A stretch of DNA of 64,000 nucleotides from Mogibacterium sp. (GCA_017404265.1 JAFRCS010000014.1:1-64000); one strand, 5' to 3'. Counted from the stretch's first letter, positions 55,143 to 62,989 are shown. Translations and numbers: made by a program. Notes: generated by a model from the sequence alone, not told the origin.

Positions 55143-55170
55143 TGTAACGTTTTTTCATTTCGGGAGTCTA
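55143..55170 (+). promoter_or_regulatory. Putative ECF-type promoter of the sigma-factor operon
   Basis: TGTAAC followed by a T-tract (55143-55148), 17 nt, then GTCTA (55166-55170). This looks like promoters of ECF sigma factors that recognise an AAC-type -35 and a GTC-type -10, so the sigma factor may drive its own operon. The ribosome-binding site AAGGAGGT follows. Confidence 0.6.
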
Positions 55171-55193
55171 ACAAACAGAAGGAGGTAAGCAGG

Positions 55194-55694
55194 ATGGATA
55201 TAGAACAGATCTATCAGGACTATTTTGTAGTTGTCTATAAATACATCCTGTCCATCTCCGGCGATCCTCTTACGGCCGAAGAGATCACCCAGGAGACCTT
55301 CTTCAAGGCTCTTAAGAGTATAGATGAATTCAGAGGGGACTCGGATATAAGGACCTGGTTATGCAGGATCGCAAGAAATCTGTATCACGATCAAAAGAAG
55401 AAACAGTCAAGACATGCTGAACTACCGGACAATTACGAGGAGTTGGCGATCGAATTGTCGGGTGGGCAACAGAAAGGTATCGAGGACAGATACATTGAAG
55501 GTGCTGAGGTCAGGAAGATCCACCGAATTCTTCATACGCTTAGAGAACCATACAAAGAAGTGTTTTCGCTTAGAGCACTGGGCGAATTGTCCTTCGCGGA
55601 TATAGGCGATCTGTTTGGAAAGACTGACAGCTGGGCGAGGGTAACATATCACCGTGCACGGCTCATGATAATGGAGGAAATGAAAGATGAGTAA
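55194..55694 (+). CDS. ECF-family RNA polymerase sigma factor
   Basis: 166 residues. Sigma region 2 (IYQDYFVVVYKYILSISGD ... EEITQETFFKALKSIDEF) and region 4 (ALGELSFADIGDLFGKTDSW) are both present, with no region 3, as in ECF sigma factors. The ATG has AAGGAGGTAAGCAGG in front; the longer frame from 55119 lacks a ribosome-binding site. It overlaps the anti-sigma gene by 8 nt. Confidence 0.93.
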   Translation: MDIEQIYQDYFVVVYKYILSISGDPLTAEEITQETFFKALKSIDEFRGDSDIRTWLCRIARNLYHDQKKKQSRHAELPDNYEELAIELSGGQQKGIEDRYIEGAEVRKIHRILHTLREPYKEVFSLRALGELSFADIGDLFGKTDSWARVTYHRARLMIMEEMKDE

Positions 55695-56475
55695 AGATCC
55701 AAAGCTGACATGCGAAGTAATAAAAGATCTATTGCCGCTATATGTAGATGATGTTCTGTCGGATGACAGCCGCGCATTAGTGGAAGCACATATAGAGTCA
55801 TGTGAAGATTGCAAAAAGTATCATGACAGGCTTCTTACATCGGAAAAAACTGTAAAAGCTGCGCAGAAAAGTGCCAACTCAAATGAAACAAATGAAAAGG
55901 CACAGGCAGCATTAAGAAAGCTCAACAACACAATCAAAACCAAGAGATTCAAGACGATACTGATCACAGCCGCTTTAATACTCGCCATCCTGTCCGGACT
56001 TTACTATACAGTATGTGTAAAGGAAAGCTACGTGCCTTATGACGAGAGTGGTATATATGTCGAAGACGGAAAGATCAGGACTGACTATTATTATGGAAGC
56101 TATGAATTTGACTGCCCTGATTGTGAGACCTTGTTCATTTTTCTTTCAAGAACGGCATTTGACAAGAAACATTCTAACAAAGGTATAACCATTGACCTTG
56201 TGAGCCTCGATGAAGAATCTCTGACTACATATGATGATGAAACATGGACTAAATCTACGATAAAAGAAATCTATTATGTACCTGAGAAGATCGCATCCGA
56301 GTATAAGAAAACCATCAGGTATGGAAAATTCTGGAATGATTCTGATCTGGATCCATACGCCGATCAGTCTGACCGTGATTACATGAAGAAGATGCATGAA
56401 GCATACGTAGAGGCAAATAAAGATAAAGCTGAACAAATCAAAAAAGATTCAGTTTTGATATGGAAAGCGGAATAA
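55687..56475 (+). CDS. Zinc-finger anti-sigma factor, single-pass membrane protein
   Basis: 262 residues. An N-terminal zf-HC2-like anti-sigma motif (CEVIKDLLPLYVDDVLSDD ... HIESCEDCKKYH; HxxxCxxC) is followed by a transmembrane helix (about 95-113) and an outside domain. It should hold the upstream sigma factor inactive at the membrane until a signal is sensed. Confidence 0.9.
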   Translation: MSKDPKLTCEVIKDLLPLYVDDVLSDDSRALVEAHIESCEDCKKYHDRLLTSEKTVKAAQKSANSNETNEKAQAALRKLNNTIKTKRFKTILITAALILAILSGLYYTVCVKESYVPYDESGIYVEDGKIRTDYYYGSYEFDCPDCETLFIFLSRTAFDKKHSNKGITIDLVSLDEESLTTYDDETWTKSTIKEIYYVPEKIASEYKKTIRYGKFWNDSDLDPYADQSDRDYMKKMHEAYVEANKDKAEQIKKDSVLIWKAE

Positions 56476-56633
56476 ATAAGATCAGCCGGATGCATACTAT
56501 TGCGGTGCAAACTGGTTTTTCGATGAAATGAGATAAAGGTGCGTCTCTAGACCTGCAAAAAAGCGAAGTATATGGTACATAGGGTGCTATTATTATTGTA
56601 AGATGGTATTGTTTCTGCGGGAGGTGAATGATC

Positions 56634-57605
56634 ATGAATACTGAAAAAACGGGAGAATTCATCGCAGAACTACGTAAAGAGAAACAGCTTACGCAGTCGC
56701 AGCTTGCAGTTGCAATACATGTTTCAGATAAAGCCATATCCAGATGGGAAACCGGCCGTGGGCTTCCTGATATCGATAATCTTGAAGCGCTTTCTGATTA
56801 TTTGGATATTTCGATAGCTGAGCTCATCAGAGGAGAGAAGATCCGTGAGCCGGTGTCTAGAGAAGAGATGCAGGCTATCACTTCAGACGGACTATCGCTC
56901 ACAAAGGTTTTCCTCGAAAAGAGAAAGCACATAAATACCCTGCTGGGCTTCGTGCTGGGATCGATTATCATAGTAATCGCGGTCATCCATATGATGAGTC
57001 CTATATACATCAAGGATCCGGGAGAAGCTTTAACGATAGAGGAGTTGTCGGACGGAAGAATAGTAGCCGTACTGGACGAAAAAGTAAGCGGATATGATCT
57101 GGAGAAGCACAAGGATCCGGATAGCGATCGGCAACTGGTCTTTATGGGCTGCTATAAAACAAGGTGGGATCAGCTTACAGGGAAGAGCAGCGAAATGCTC
57201 GTAAGCTTAGGCGACAAGGATTCAGTAGATGAGGTGTATTATTATCCTACTGACGAAGAAGATATACTTATATACGGTGATACCGGCATCACTGAGAGTG
57301 GAGGAGTTATGACACTGCCGAGACTGGTCTATAACTACTGGTTAATGATAGGTATCATCCTCTCCGCAGCCGGGCTCATAGCATACGCGGCTTGCCGCAA
57401 GAAGTATTATGCGGACAGACTTCTGAAGGCAGCTCTGGTTCCGGTAGCATTCACGGTTAGCATCCCGCTATGCCTTTTCGGAAAATTTGATGAAGTGTAT
57501 AATGCGACCTATTACTTAACAGGGATACTGCTGCTGACTGCTGCGTTATATATTGTGTTTCGATTAATAATGCTAGTAAAAAAAGCGCATGCCTTGGGAG
57601 AATGA
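56634..57605 (+). CDS. XRE-family HTH membrane protein
   Basis: 323 residues. An N-terminal helix-turn-helix (LTQSQLAVAIHVSDKAISRWETGRGLPDID, quoted in part: VSDKAISRWETGRGLPD) precedes a membrane helix (about 100-120), an outside loop, and three more hydrophobic segments at the C-terminus. A membrane-bound regulator is likely; target unknown. ATG at 56634 with GGAGGTG at 7 nt. Confidence 0.85.
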   Translation: MNTEKTGEFIAELRKEKQLTQSQLAVAIHVSDKAISRWETGRGLPDIDNLEALSDYLDISIAELIRGEKIREPVSREEMQAITSDGLSLTKVFLEKRKHINTLLGFVLGSIIIVIAVIHMMSPIYIKDPGEALTIEELSDGRIVAVLDEKVSGYDLEKHKDPDSDRQLVFMGCYKTRWDQLTGKSSEMLVSLGDKDSVDEVYYYPTDEEDILIYGDTGITESGGVMTLPRLVYNYWLMIGIILSAAGLIAYAACRKKYYADRLLKAALVPVAFTVSIPLCLFGKFDEVYNATYYLTGILLLTAALYIVFRLIMLVKKAHALGE

Positions 57606-57668
57606 GGCACTATGAATGCGCAGATCATTTTTTGAACTGAATAAAACACTGATGTTAACATTCATTGC

Positions 57669-57698
57669 TTGACGCAACGCCCGTGGCTGCCATATATT
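57669..57698 (+). promoter_or_regulatory. Putative promoter of the lipoprotein gene
   Basis: TTGACG, 18 nt, TATATT, about 30 nt before the start codon. Confidence 0.55.
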
Positions 57699-57727
57699 GG
57701 GATCACGACCTGAAGGGGAAATGAAAG

Positions 57728-58411
57728 ATGCTAAAAAGATATAGAATAATAATCATTGCACTGGTTTCAATAGCATTGTTGCTGTCGATTACAGCGTGCA
57801 CAAATAATAAGCAGAAAAGTGGTGTAACGGCAGAGACTACGACAGCAGAACTCAACGATGCAGAAATGGCATCGCTGATGAGACAGGTTGCAGATAGTGA
57901 TGTCAGCAGAAGCTATGGAGAATATCTAAAGGATGAGGCCTTTGCAGATGCGGAGGTCTTCGGTATCGAGAGAGACGGAGATCAGGGCACCGCTTATGCA
58001 TATCTGTATGACGGGGAGTATGTTGTGTTTAAAGACAAGGCATACGAGATGTCAGGTTCCGCCGGAGAGGCAATGATCAAATTCGTTTATGGAGAAGATG
58101 ATGTAACTCTGTCTGAGATCATATGGAGTGCCGATGGTGGAGAGCATGAAAACTGGATGAAAGAGAACTTCCCGGCTGAAGCCCTGAGGAGGGCAAAAAA
58201 CTATAAGGCATATGATTCAAACGGTAAAAGCATACTTGGATCAAAGGTCAATGAGACAGTCGAGGGAGCGCTAGGGGTTCCGGTCGAAACAGAAAACCTT
58301 CTCATGATCGATATAGACAACGGAACGTATGAACTCATCAAGACGATGGATGGCAATGACGGGACATTTGACACAGAAACATTGGAAACCGGAAAACTGA
58401 AGGATCTATAG
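57728..58411 (+). CDS. Hypothetical lipoprotein
   Basis: 227 residues. A lipoprotein signal peptide (about 1-23) with lipobox LSITAC. The mature part is acidic with no recognised domain. It follows the sigma/anti-sigma and HTH genes and precedes two small membrane proteins; a role in the same response is only contextual. Confidence 0.75.
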   Translation: MLKRYRIIIIALVSIALLLSITACTNNKQKSGVTAETTTAELNDAEMASLMRQVADSDVSRSYGEYLKDEAFADAEVFGIERDGDQGTAYAYLYDGEYVVFKDKAYEMSGSAGEAMIKFVYGEDDVTLSEIIWSADGGEHENWMKENFPAEALRRAKNYKAYDSNGKSILGSKVNETVEGALGVPVETENLLMIDIDNGTYELIKTMDGNDGTFDTETLETGKLKDL

Positions 58412-58443
58412 TTGAGAATAAAGCAATTAAGAAAAACTCAAAA

Positions 58444-58635
58444 ATGAAGAAACTTATATGGGCAATAATGCAAATAAGTCTTGGCTGTTATGGCATATAT
58501 ACCATAGTGGATCATTTTATTACTGGCAATGATATTCTTATATTGGGAATCATGATTTCTGTATGGATAATTCCGGGAGTGCAGACGATGCGAGAGTACT
58601 TGCAAGACCAAAGGACGGGAGATACCAAATTATGA
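58444..58635 (+). CDS. Small membrane protein
   Basis: 63 residues, two hydrophobic helices (about 5-24 and 30-48). Not recognised. Its stop overlaps the next start (ATGA), so the two are coupled. Confidence 0.6.
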   Translation: MKKLIWAIMQISLGCYGIYTIVDHFITGNDILILGIMISVWIIPGVQTMREYLQDQRTGDTKL

Positions 58636-59141
58636 AGACTAACGATAAAAGACTATATAATGTTTTATTCCCAATCTGGTTGTTGGTATTCTTTCCATCA
58701 TACCTTTGGTTGATACTGATCCCGGCGAATTACCTGATTGACAGAATAGTGCTGAAGTGGAGTCTTGGTGATACGCAAGACAAGGGAGTGTTCTGCAGAC
58801 AGAATACCTGGAAGATATGTCTGGCAGGATTTCTTGGTGACTTTGTCGGAGCGATCGCTTTGTTTTTCGTTTCGCAACTATTGTCTGGATTCGGCGGCGA
58901 TGGAACGTCTTTCCTTGAAAAAGTTGGTGATGGAATCATGTTTGATCCTTTCACAAACATACTGTCTGTTCTGATAGTAATTGGTGCAATTGCACTCTCC
59001 GCTGTCTGCATCTACAAATTAGATAAGAAGCTTTTAGGAAAAACAGAACTGAATCAAGAGCAAATAAAGCGAGCAGCAATAAGACTGGCCATATTCACTG
59101 CTCCATATGTATATTTGATACCTACGCGGTTGTTTTACTGA
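58632..59141 (+). CDS. Hypothetical multi-pass membrane protein
   Basis: 169 residues with about four hydrophobic segments (14-38, 62-84, 107-130, 150-168). Not recognised. Start at the ATGA overlap with the previous gene; the open frame extends 23 codons further left without a ribosome-binding site. Confidence 0.7.
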   Translation: MKTNDKRLYNVLFPIWLLVFFPSYLWLILIPANYLIDRIVLKWSLGDTQDKGVFCRQNTWKICLAGFLGDFVGAIALFFVSQLLSGFGGDGTSFLEKVGDGIMFDPFTNILSVLIVIGAIALSAVCIYKLDKKLLGKTELNQEQIKRAAIRLAIFTAPYVYLIPTRLFY

Positions 59142-59431
59142 TGTTAGTTAAATAATCGCAGCCATATCATAAACAATATATTTGTTAACACTTTTGTTAA
59201 CACTCGTAGAAACCGTGGATGATGTGCCTTGCCTCCTTTCCTTTAGTTTTACGGTTTCTCTGATTATCTAACAGATTCTTGATTTGAATTCGTTGCCTAG
59301 ATTTTTGCTTTTCCACAGCAGCTTGACGCAAATAGCATGCTTAAAACTGTTGAAAACAAGCCTTTTTTATGCTATTATTATCGGGCTGAGCGAAAGAGAG
59401 CAGTACAATTAACAGAACAATAATTAGCCGT
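59142..59431. other. Right end of the mobilizable element
   Basis: Gene-free. Two arm-type sites TGTTAACAC (59183-59191 and 59195-59203) match those at the left end. The segment CCTCCTTTCCTTTAG near 59229 resembles the inverse of the integrase ribosome-binding region. The promoter of the intact tRNA-Ser lies at the right side. Confidence 0.6.
59350..59378 (+). promoter_or_regulatory. Promoter of the intact tRNA-Ser gene
   Basis: TTGAAA (59350-59355), 17 nt, TATTAT (59373-59378). The -10 and following bases (TGCTATTATTATCGGGCTG) match the host-side copy closely, but about 38 extra nt separate it from the tRNA. Confidence 0.7.
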
Positions 59432-59519
59432 GGAGGATTGACCGAGTGGCTAAGGAGCCTGATTGGAAATCAGGTAAGGCGTAACAGCCCCGTGGGTTCG
59501 AGTCCCATGTCCTCCGCCA
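59432..59519 (+). tRNA. tRNA-Ser(GGA)
   Basis: 88 nt including encoded CCA. Acceptor stem GGAGGAT / GTCCTCC, anticodon arm CCTGA-TTGGAAA-TCAGG with anticodon GGA (reads UCC/UCU), a long variable arm typical of class II tRNA-Ser, and T-arm GTGGG-TTCGAGT-CCCAT. It is the only intact copy at this locus and lies between two integrated elements. Confidence 0.97.
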
Positions 59520-59562
59520 AAAAATCCCTGAAATCTCAATGGTTTCAGGGATTTTTATTTTG
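59520..59562 (+). terminator. Terminator after tRNA-Ser
   Basis: AAATCCCTGAAA / TTTCAGGGATTT-type hairpin followed by TTTATTTT. Confidence 0.88.
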
Positions 59563-59588
59563 CGAAAGGGTGAATTGGGGGTGAATTG

Positions 59589-60719
59589 CTATTCAGCAAC
59601 CAGTTCATCAAGCTCATCTGCGATGCTTCTGGAGGCTATGCTGGCGTCCTGGAAGAGGTGCGTGTAGATATTCATGGTAGTCGACATCTGCGAATGTCGA
59701 AGTTGATGTGACACTTCCACCATGTCCCTTCCGAGCCATTTGAGCATCGAGGCGTATGTGTGCCTTAAGCCATGCAGGTTTACTTCCGGAAGATCATATT
59801 TCTTCTCAAACCTCTTCAGCCGTTTATACAGCACATCCGGATTGATAGGATCTCCGTATGCACCGAGGATCAGATACTCAGGAGACGGCAAATCTTTGTC
59901 TCTGAGAGCATTTTCTTTGTGCATGGATATCAGCTCCATTATGTCATCGAAAACAAATGCAGGGAGGGATAGGATGCTGTTAGACGAAGCTGTTTTAGTC
60001 CCTTCTCCGGTAATCATCATTCCGCTGGTCCGATGCCTGGCATCTGCAACATGGACGGTCCTCCTGTCTACGTCGATGTTCTCTTCCTTGAGTCCGCAGA
60101 TCTCCGAGCGCCTCAGTCCGCAGAAGAGGGCCAGCTCTAATACGACAACGAGGTCAGGATCCTCTTCATAGTGATCCTGCAACGCTGCATAGAACGGCCG
60201 AATGTCCTCCTTCTTGAGTATGAGCCTTTCCTTGCTTATCTGTTCAGGGAGATCGGCGTGTTTGCATGGGTTCCTCGTAAGGATCTCCAGATCTACATAT
60301 CGCTGATATGCAGCAGACAGGAAGGTAACTATATTCTTGACCGTCTTCGGCTGCAGGTTTCTGCTGAGATCCTTGATCCAGTCATCGACCATCTTCCTGG
60401 TCACTTTAGCGGCGACAGGATCTCCTACGCTTTCAACAATCTTTTTCTTTATTGAATTGTATCCGGTTATGGTGGTCGTATGTACGCCTTTACGCTTCCG
60501 GCTCTCTATATACTCATCCATCATCTCGGAGAGCCTGACGTTCGACTGCTTCTTCATACCATCCAGTACTTCTCTCTCAAAGTCTCTGTACTGCTTTTCT
60601 GCATTTCGCTTTGAAGTGTATTTTACCGTCTTGTAGTATCGCAGGGGCTTGCCATACGCGTCAGATCCGGCATATACGACCAGCCGGCATTTGTCTTTGG
60701 ACTTGTATTCAATTCCCAT
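59589..60719 (-). CDS. int: Phage integrase (tyrosine recombinase)
   Basis: 376 residues. An N-terminal arm-binding domain (YKSKDKCRLVVYAGSDAYGK), a core-binding SAM-like domain (about 60-145) and a catalytic domain with FCGLRRSEICGL, LHGLRHTYASML and the Tyr in TTMNIYTHL. All catalytic residues are present. It is a different protein from the integrase at 48.3 kb but uses the same tRNA. ATG at 60719 follows GGAAAGGAG. Confidence 0.95.
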   Translation of the reverse strand: MGIEYKSKDKCRLVVYAGSDAYGKPLRYYKTVKYTSKRNAEKQYRDFEREVLDGMKKQSNVRLSEMMDEYIESRKRKGVHTTTITGYNSIKKKIVESVGDPVAAKVTRKMVDDWIKDLSRNLQPKTVKNIVTFLSAAYQRYVDLEILTRNPCKHADLPEQISKERLILKKEDIRPFYAALQDHYEEDPDLVVVLELALFCGLRRSEICGLKEENIDVDRRTVHVADARHRTSGMMITGEGTKTASSNSILSLPAFVFDDIMELISMHKENALRDKDLPSPEYLILGAYGDPINPDVLYKRLKRFEKKYDLPEVNLHGLRHTYASMLKWLGRDMVEVSHQLRHSQMSTTMNIYTHLFQDASIASRSIADELDELVAE

Positions 60720-60825
60720 CTTTGACTCCTTTCCGGGCACAATAAAAGCACCCTTGATAATAAGGCGCCTGGATGTTAACATCTTTGTAACGAGTCGGAT
60801 GCTTGCATCCAGGCTTATGTAGATC

Positions 60826-60858
60826 CGCTCCTGTGCCAGCAGGAGCGTTTCTTTTTTA
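60826..60858 (+). terminator. Hairpin with T-run between int and the Abi gene
   Basis: CGCTCCTG / CAGGAGCG followed by TTTCTTTTTT on the plus strand. Neighbouring genes are both on the minus strand, so it would stop antisense transcripts. A second inverted repeat GCCTGGATG...GCATCCAGGC lies at about 60768-60814. Confidence 0.7.
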
Positions 60859-61716
60859 TTTTGTTAGCATTTCTTTCCAATTATCTGGAAAACCTATACA
60901 TTTGAGATTGATATCATCATTATACTTTGCGATTAGACGTTCTAAAGGCTTTACAAAGTCGTTATTCCAGATAGATGCATTCTGGTGCAGTTGCTTGAGC
61001 ATATACAGCTGAGAAAAAAGACGCCTATCTGGTGCGAACGAGTCCTTCTTATCCATCTTTGGAACGGCAGGAAAAATCCAGTAATACAGCCTAGAGTAAT
61101 GTGCACATCGATTCCTTAAGTCATTAAGACACCGGAACCAGCTGTCAAGGACCTGATAGCTAGTGTTGTAGAGCTCTTTAGCAATTTTTGCTTTATCAGG
61201 GTTCAGCATATCTCTATAAAAGTGAGAAAGCATTCCAACTGAGAAGAACTCAACAATAACCCAAATCGGGTAATGGCCGTTATACTTTGCACGATGATGT
61301 TTAACTACAGGAGTCTTTGCATTTTCTGTGACGCATTTAGTAAGTCTATAGATATAGCTCTTATGATTGTGCTCTTCGTTGAAGTTCTCTTGGCGCCTGT
61401 ATCCTTCCGGCCCATAATGATGTGCGCTGTAGTATGCAAGTTGGGTCCGAAGAAACACTTCTATATCCTCAATAGTTTTAAAGATTAGAGTTCGCAGTTC
61501 TTGGTCAAAAAGGTATATGTTAACCGCCGTTTGGAAATCAACAGGGCGATATGTTTCTCCATCTGGATTTCTGAATGTAAGCAGATATGCTGTAAAGCGA
61601 TAATAATTCACTCTGAATAGAAAGCGGACAGCAGCATCTCTATCCTTAACGATAACTCCACGTGATTCCAATATTGCTACTTGTTCTTCGAAAGAAGTCG
61701 GATTCTTTACTTTCAT
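60856..61716 (-). CDS. Abi family protein (Abi_2, HEPN-type), phage-exclusion candidate
   Basis: 286 residues. VKNPTSFEEQVAILESRGV at the start and FRVNYYRFTAYLLTFR match AbiD/AbiF-type Abi_2 proteins. The RxxxxH motif RNRCAH in LNDLRNRCAHYSRLY is the HEPN RNase signature. Such proteins cause abortive infection, shielding the lysogen from other phages. The ATG at 61716 has GGAGAC before it; the frame is open to 61818. Confidence 0.88.
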   Translation of the reverse strand: MKVKNPTSFEEQVAILESRGVIVKDRDAAVRFLFRVNYYRFTAYLLTFRNPDGETYRPVDFQTAVNIYLFDQELRTLIFKTIEDIEVFLRTQLAYYSAHHYGPEGYRRQENFNEEHNHKSYIYRLTKCVTENAKTPVVKHHRAKYNGHYPIWVIVEFFSVGMLSHFYRDMLNPDKAKIAKELYNTSYQVLDSWFRCLNDLRNRCAHYSRLYYWIFPAVPKMDKKDSFAPDRRLFSQLYMLKQLHQNASIWNNDFVKPLERLIAKYNDDINLKCIGFPDNWKEMLTK

Positions 61717-61863
61717 AGTAGTCTCCAAAAAATAAAATGTGCTCTCATTTGACACTTCTTCGAGAGGTGTGAGAGCTTCTGGTAAATAGAATATAACACC
61801 TCCGGACCTGAAATGCAATTATAGATTCATTTTGTACATTGGCGTACATCGACTCAGTACCAA

Positions 61864-62094
61864 CTATATCGCCACGTGCCTCACCATCTCTATCTGATCC
61901 ACGTCCTTGTCAGCCTGGTCGAAATCACTTTCCTTCAGGTGCTGCATCTCATGTTCGTATGTCTCCCTGTTCTGCTCTGCACTGAGCCGGCTGTTGAGCA
62001 CAATGGTGTAGCACTCCTCTTCATCAAACGTCTTTACCAGCATCCCTTTTATGCGAGGAGGCAAATCCGCATATATCACATTAACTTCATCCAT
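61864..62094 (-). CDS. Very short HExxH protein (ImmA/IrrE-like?)
   Basis: 76 residues. It contains YEHEMQHLKESDF, a zinc-protease HExxH motif. ImmA/IrrE proteases are usually 150 residues or more and cut CI-type repressors; this one has the same position (beside the repressor) but only the motif-bearing core. The start at 62094 has GGAAGTGGGG in front. An independent small enzyme or a remnant are both possible. Confidence 0.65.
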   Translation of the reverse strand: MDEVNVIYADLPPRIKGMLVKTFDEEECYTIVLNSRLSAEQNRETYEHEMQHLKESDFDQADKDVDQIEMVRHVAI

Positions 62095-62139
62095 GTATCC
62101 CCACTTCCTTTGTGGGGACATAATAATACTTGAATAGGG

Positions 62140-62505
62140 CTATTTTTTGGACAGCCTGTCCAGTAGCTCTGCTGCCATCTGGACGTCCTCTGCAGTGGCG
62201 TTCCTGGACGCATCGAAGAGTACACGGATCTCCGGGCGAGCATAGAGCTCTTGCGCCATCTCAGCTGCCTCCGGGTCGAGGTAGTATGGTGCAGGTTCAT
62301 CATCTTCATCGAATCCTAATATATATGATGGCTTTACACCAAAGAGATCTGCCAGAGCCTGTATAGTGCTTCTTTTTATGTTTTCAACACGGCCATTCTC
62401 GTATTTTGCTATTGCAGATTTCTGCAGCCCAATTTTCTCACCCAACTCCTCCTGGGTGAGGCCGGCAGCAATTCTCAATTCTTTTATTCTTTCAGCCATT
62501 GACAT
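62140..62505 (-). CDS. CI-like phage repressor (XRE family)
   Basis: 121 residues. Helix-turn-helix at about 4-58 (AGLTQEELGEKIGLQKSAIAKYENG, quoted in part: LQKSAIAKYENGR) and a helical C-terminus. It should bind the GTGTC-type palindromes in the divergent region and keep the prophage silent. No peptidase domain is present, so release would need a protease or antirepressor. The ATG at 62505 is 10 nt from the AGGAGG box; an ATG at 62514 is too close to it. Confidence 0.88.
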   Translation of the reverse strand: MSMAERIKELRIAAGLTQEELGEKIGLQKSAIAKYENGRVENIKRSTIQALADLFGVKPSYILGFDEDDEPAPYYLDPEAAEMAQELYARPEIRVLFDASRNATAEDVQMAAELLDRLSKK

Positions 62506-62529
62506 ATTAGCCATTCCTCCTATCTGTAA

Positions 62530-62655
62530 GTGTCTTAATATTACCACAAAAACGGCAAAAATCAATGTTTTCGCAAAAAAGTGTCCTAAAAATACAAAAT
62601 TGTTGTTGACACTATATATTAGTAATGCTATTATGTGGGTGTCTTAAAAAGACAC
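62530..62655. promoter_or_regulatory. Divergent operator/promoter region of the prophage switch
   Basis: A perfect palindrome GTGTCTTAAAAAGACAC at 62639-62655, plus half-sites GTGTCTTA (62530) and GTGTCCTA (62581). The rightward promoter is TTGACA (62606-62611), 17 nt, TATTAT (62629-62634) with an extended-10 TG; the palindrome covers its start site. Confidence 0.85.
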
Positions 62656-62676
62656 AGAGCAGAAAAGGAGGTTGAT

Positions 62677-62889
62677 ATGAACAAAGCACTGCTAGAATCA
62701 AAAATGAAGCTTTATGGTGATACCGGCGGCTCATTAGCAGATTACCTCGGGATCTCAAGATCGACACTTTCGGCTAAAATCAACGAAAAGGCTGAATTTA
62801 CTCAAAAGGAGATGATGTCGATCAAAAAGAGATACGAGCTGACTGCGGATGATGTCGACGGTATTTTTTTTACCACGAAGGTGTCCTAA
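62677..62889 (+). CDS. Cro-like small DNA-binding protein
   Basis: 70 residues with a central helix-turn-helix (GSLADYLGISRSTLSAKINE). First gene of the rightward early operon, opposite the CI-like repressor. AAAGGAGGTTGAT precedes the ATG. Its stop codon lies inside a second operator-like palindrome (62881). Confidence 0.85.
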   Translation: MNKALLESKMKLYGDTGGSLADYLGISRSTLSAKINEKAEFTQKEMMSIKKRYELTADDVDGIFFTTKVS

Positions 62890-62897
62890 GTAGACAC
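62881..62897. promoter_or_regulatory. Second operator-like palindrome at the end of the Cro-like gene
   Basis: GTGTCCTAAGTAGACAC, a 17-bp palindrome with the same GTGTC/GACAC arms as the site at 62639. Its GTG TCC TAA are the last codons of the gene. Confidence 0.7.
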
Positions 62898-62989
62898 CAA
62901 AGCACCCTGAGAGCCCGAAATTTGCCCTGTGAGCGGTTTTATCGCCGCAGTCGATAAATTCATCGGGCAGGGGAAAGAGAGGAGGAGAA

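Larger units (their letters stand above)
48212..59503. mobile_element. Integrative mobilizable element in tRNA-Ser
   Basis: About 11.3 kb between the two 77-bp tRNA-Ser repeats. It contains an integrase next to the left end, a MobV relaxase, an AAA ATPase, a long repeat-rich region without genes and AT-richer cargo. No type IV secretion genes are present, so transfer would need a helper conjugation system. Pairs of TGTTAACAC/G arm-type sites lie near both ends. The exact crossover point within the 77-bp repeat is unknown. Confidence 0.85.

Noticed and set aside
53875-57475. Similar stretches CACGGTCAGCATCCCGC (53875) and CACGGTTAGCATCCCGC (57451) as a repeat pair
   Set aside because: The second copy is inside a coding region in frame and the flanks do not match; probably chance.
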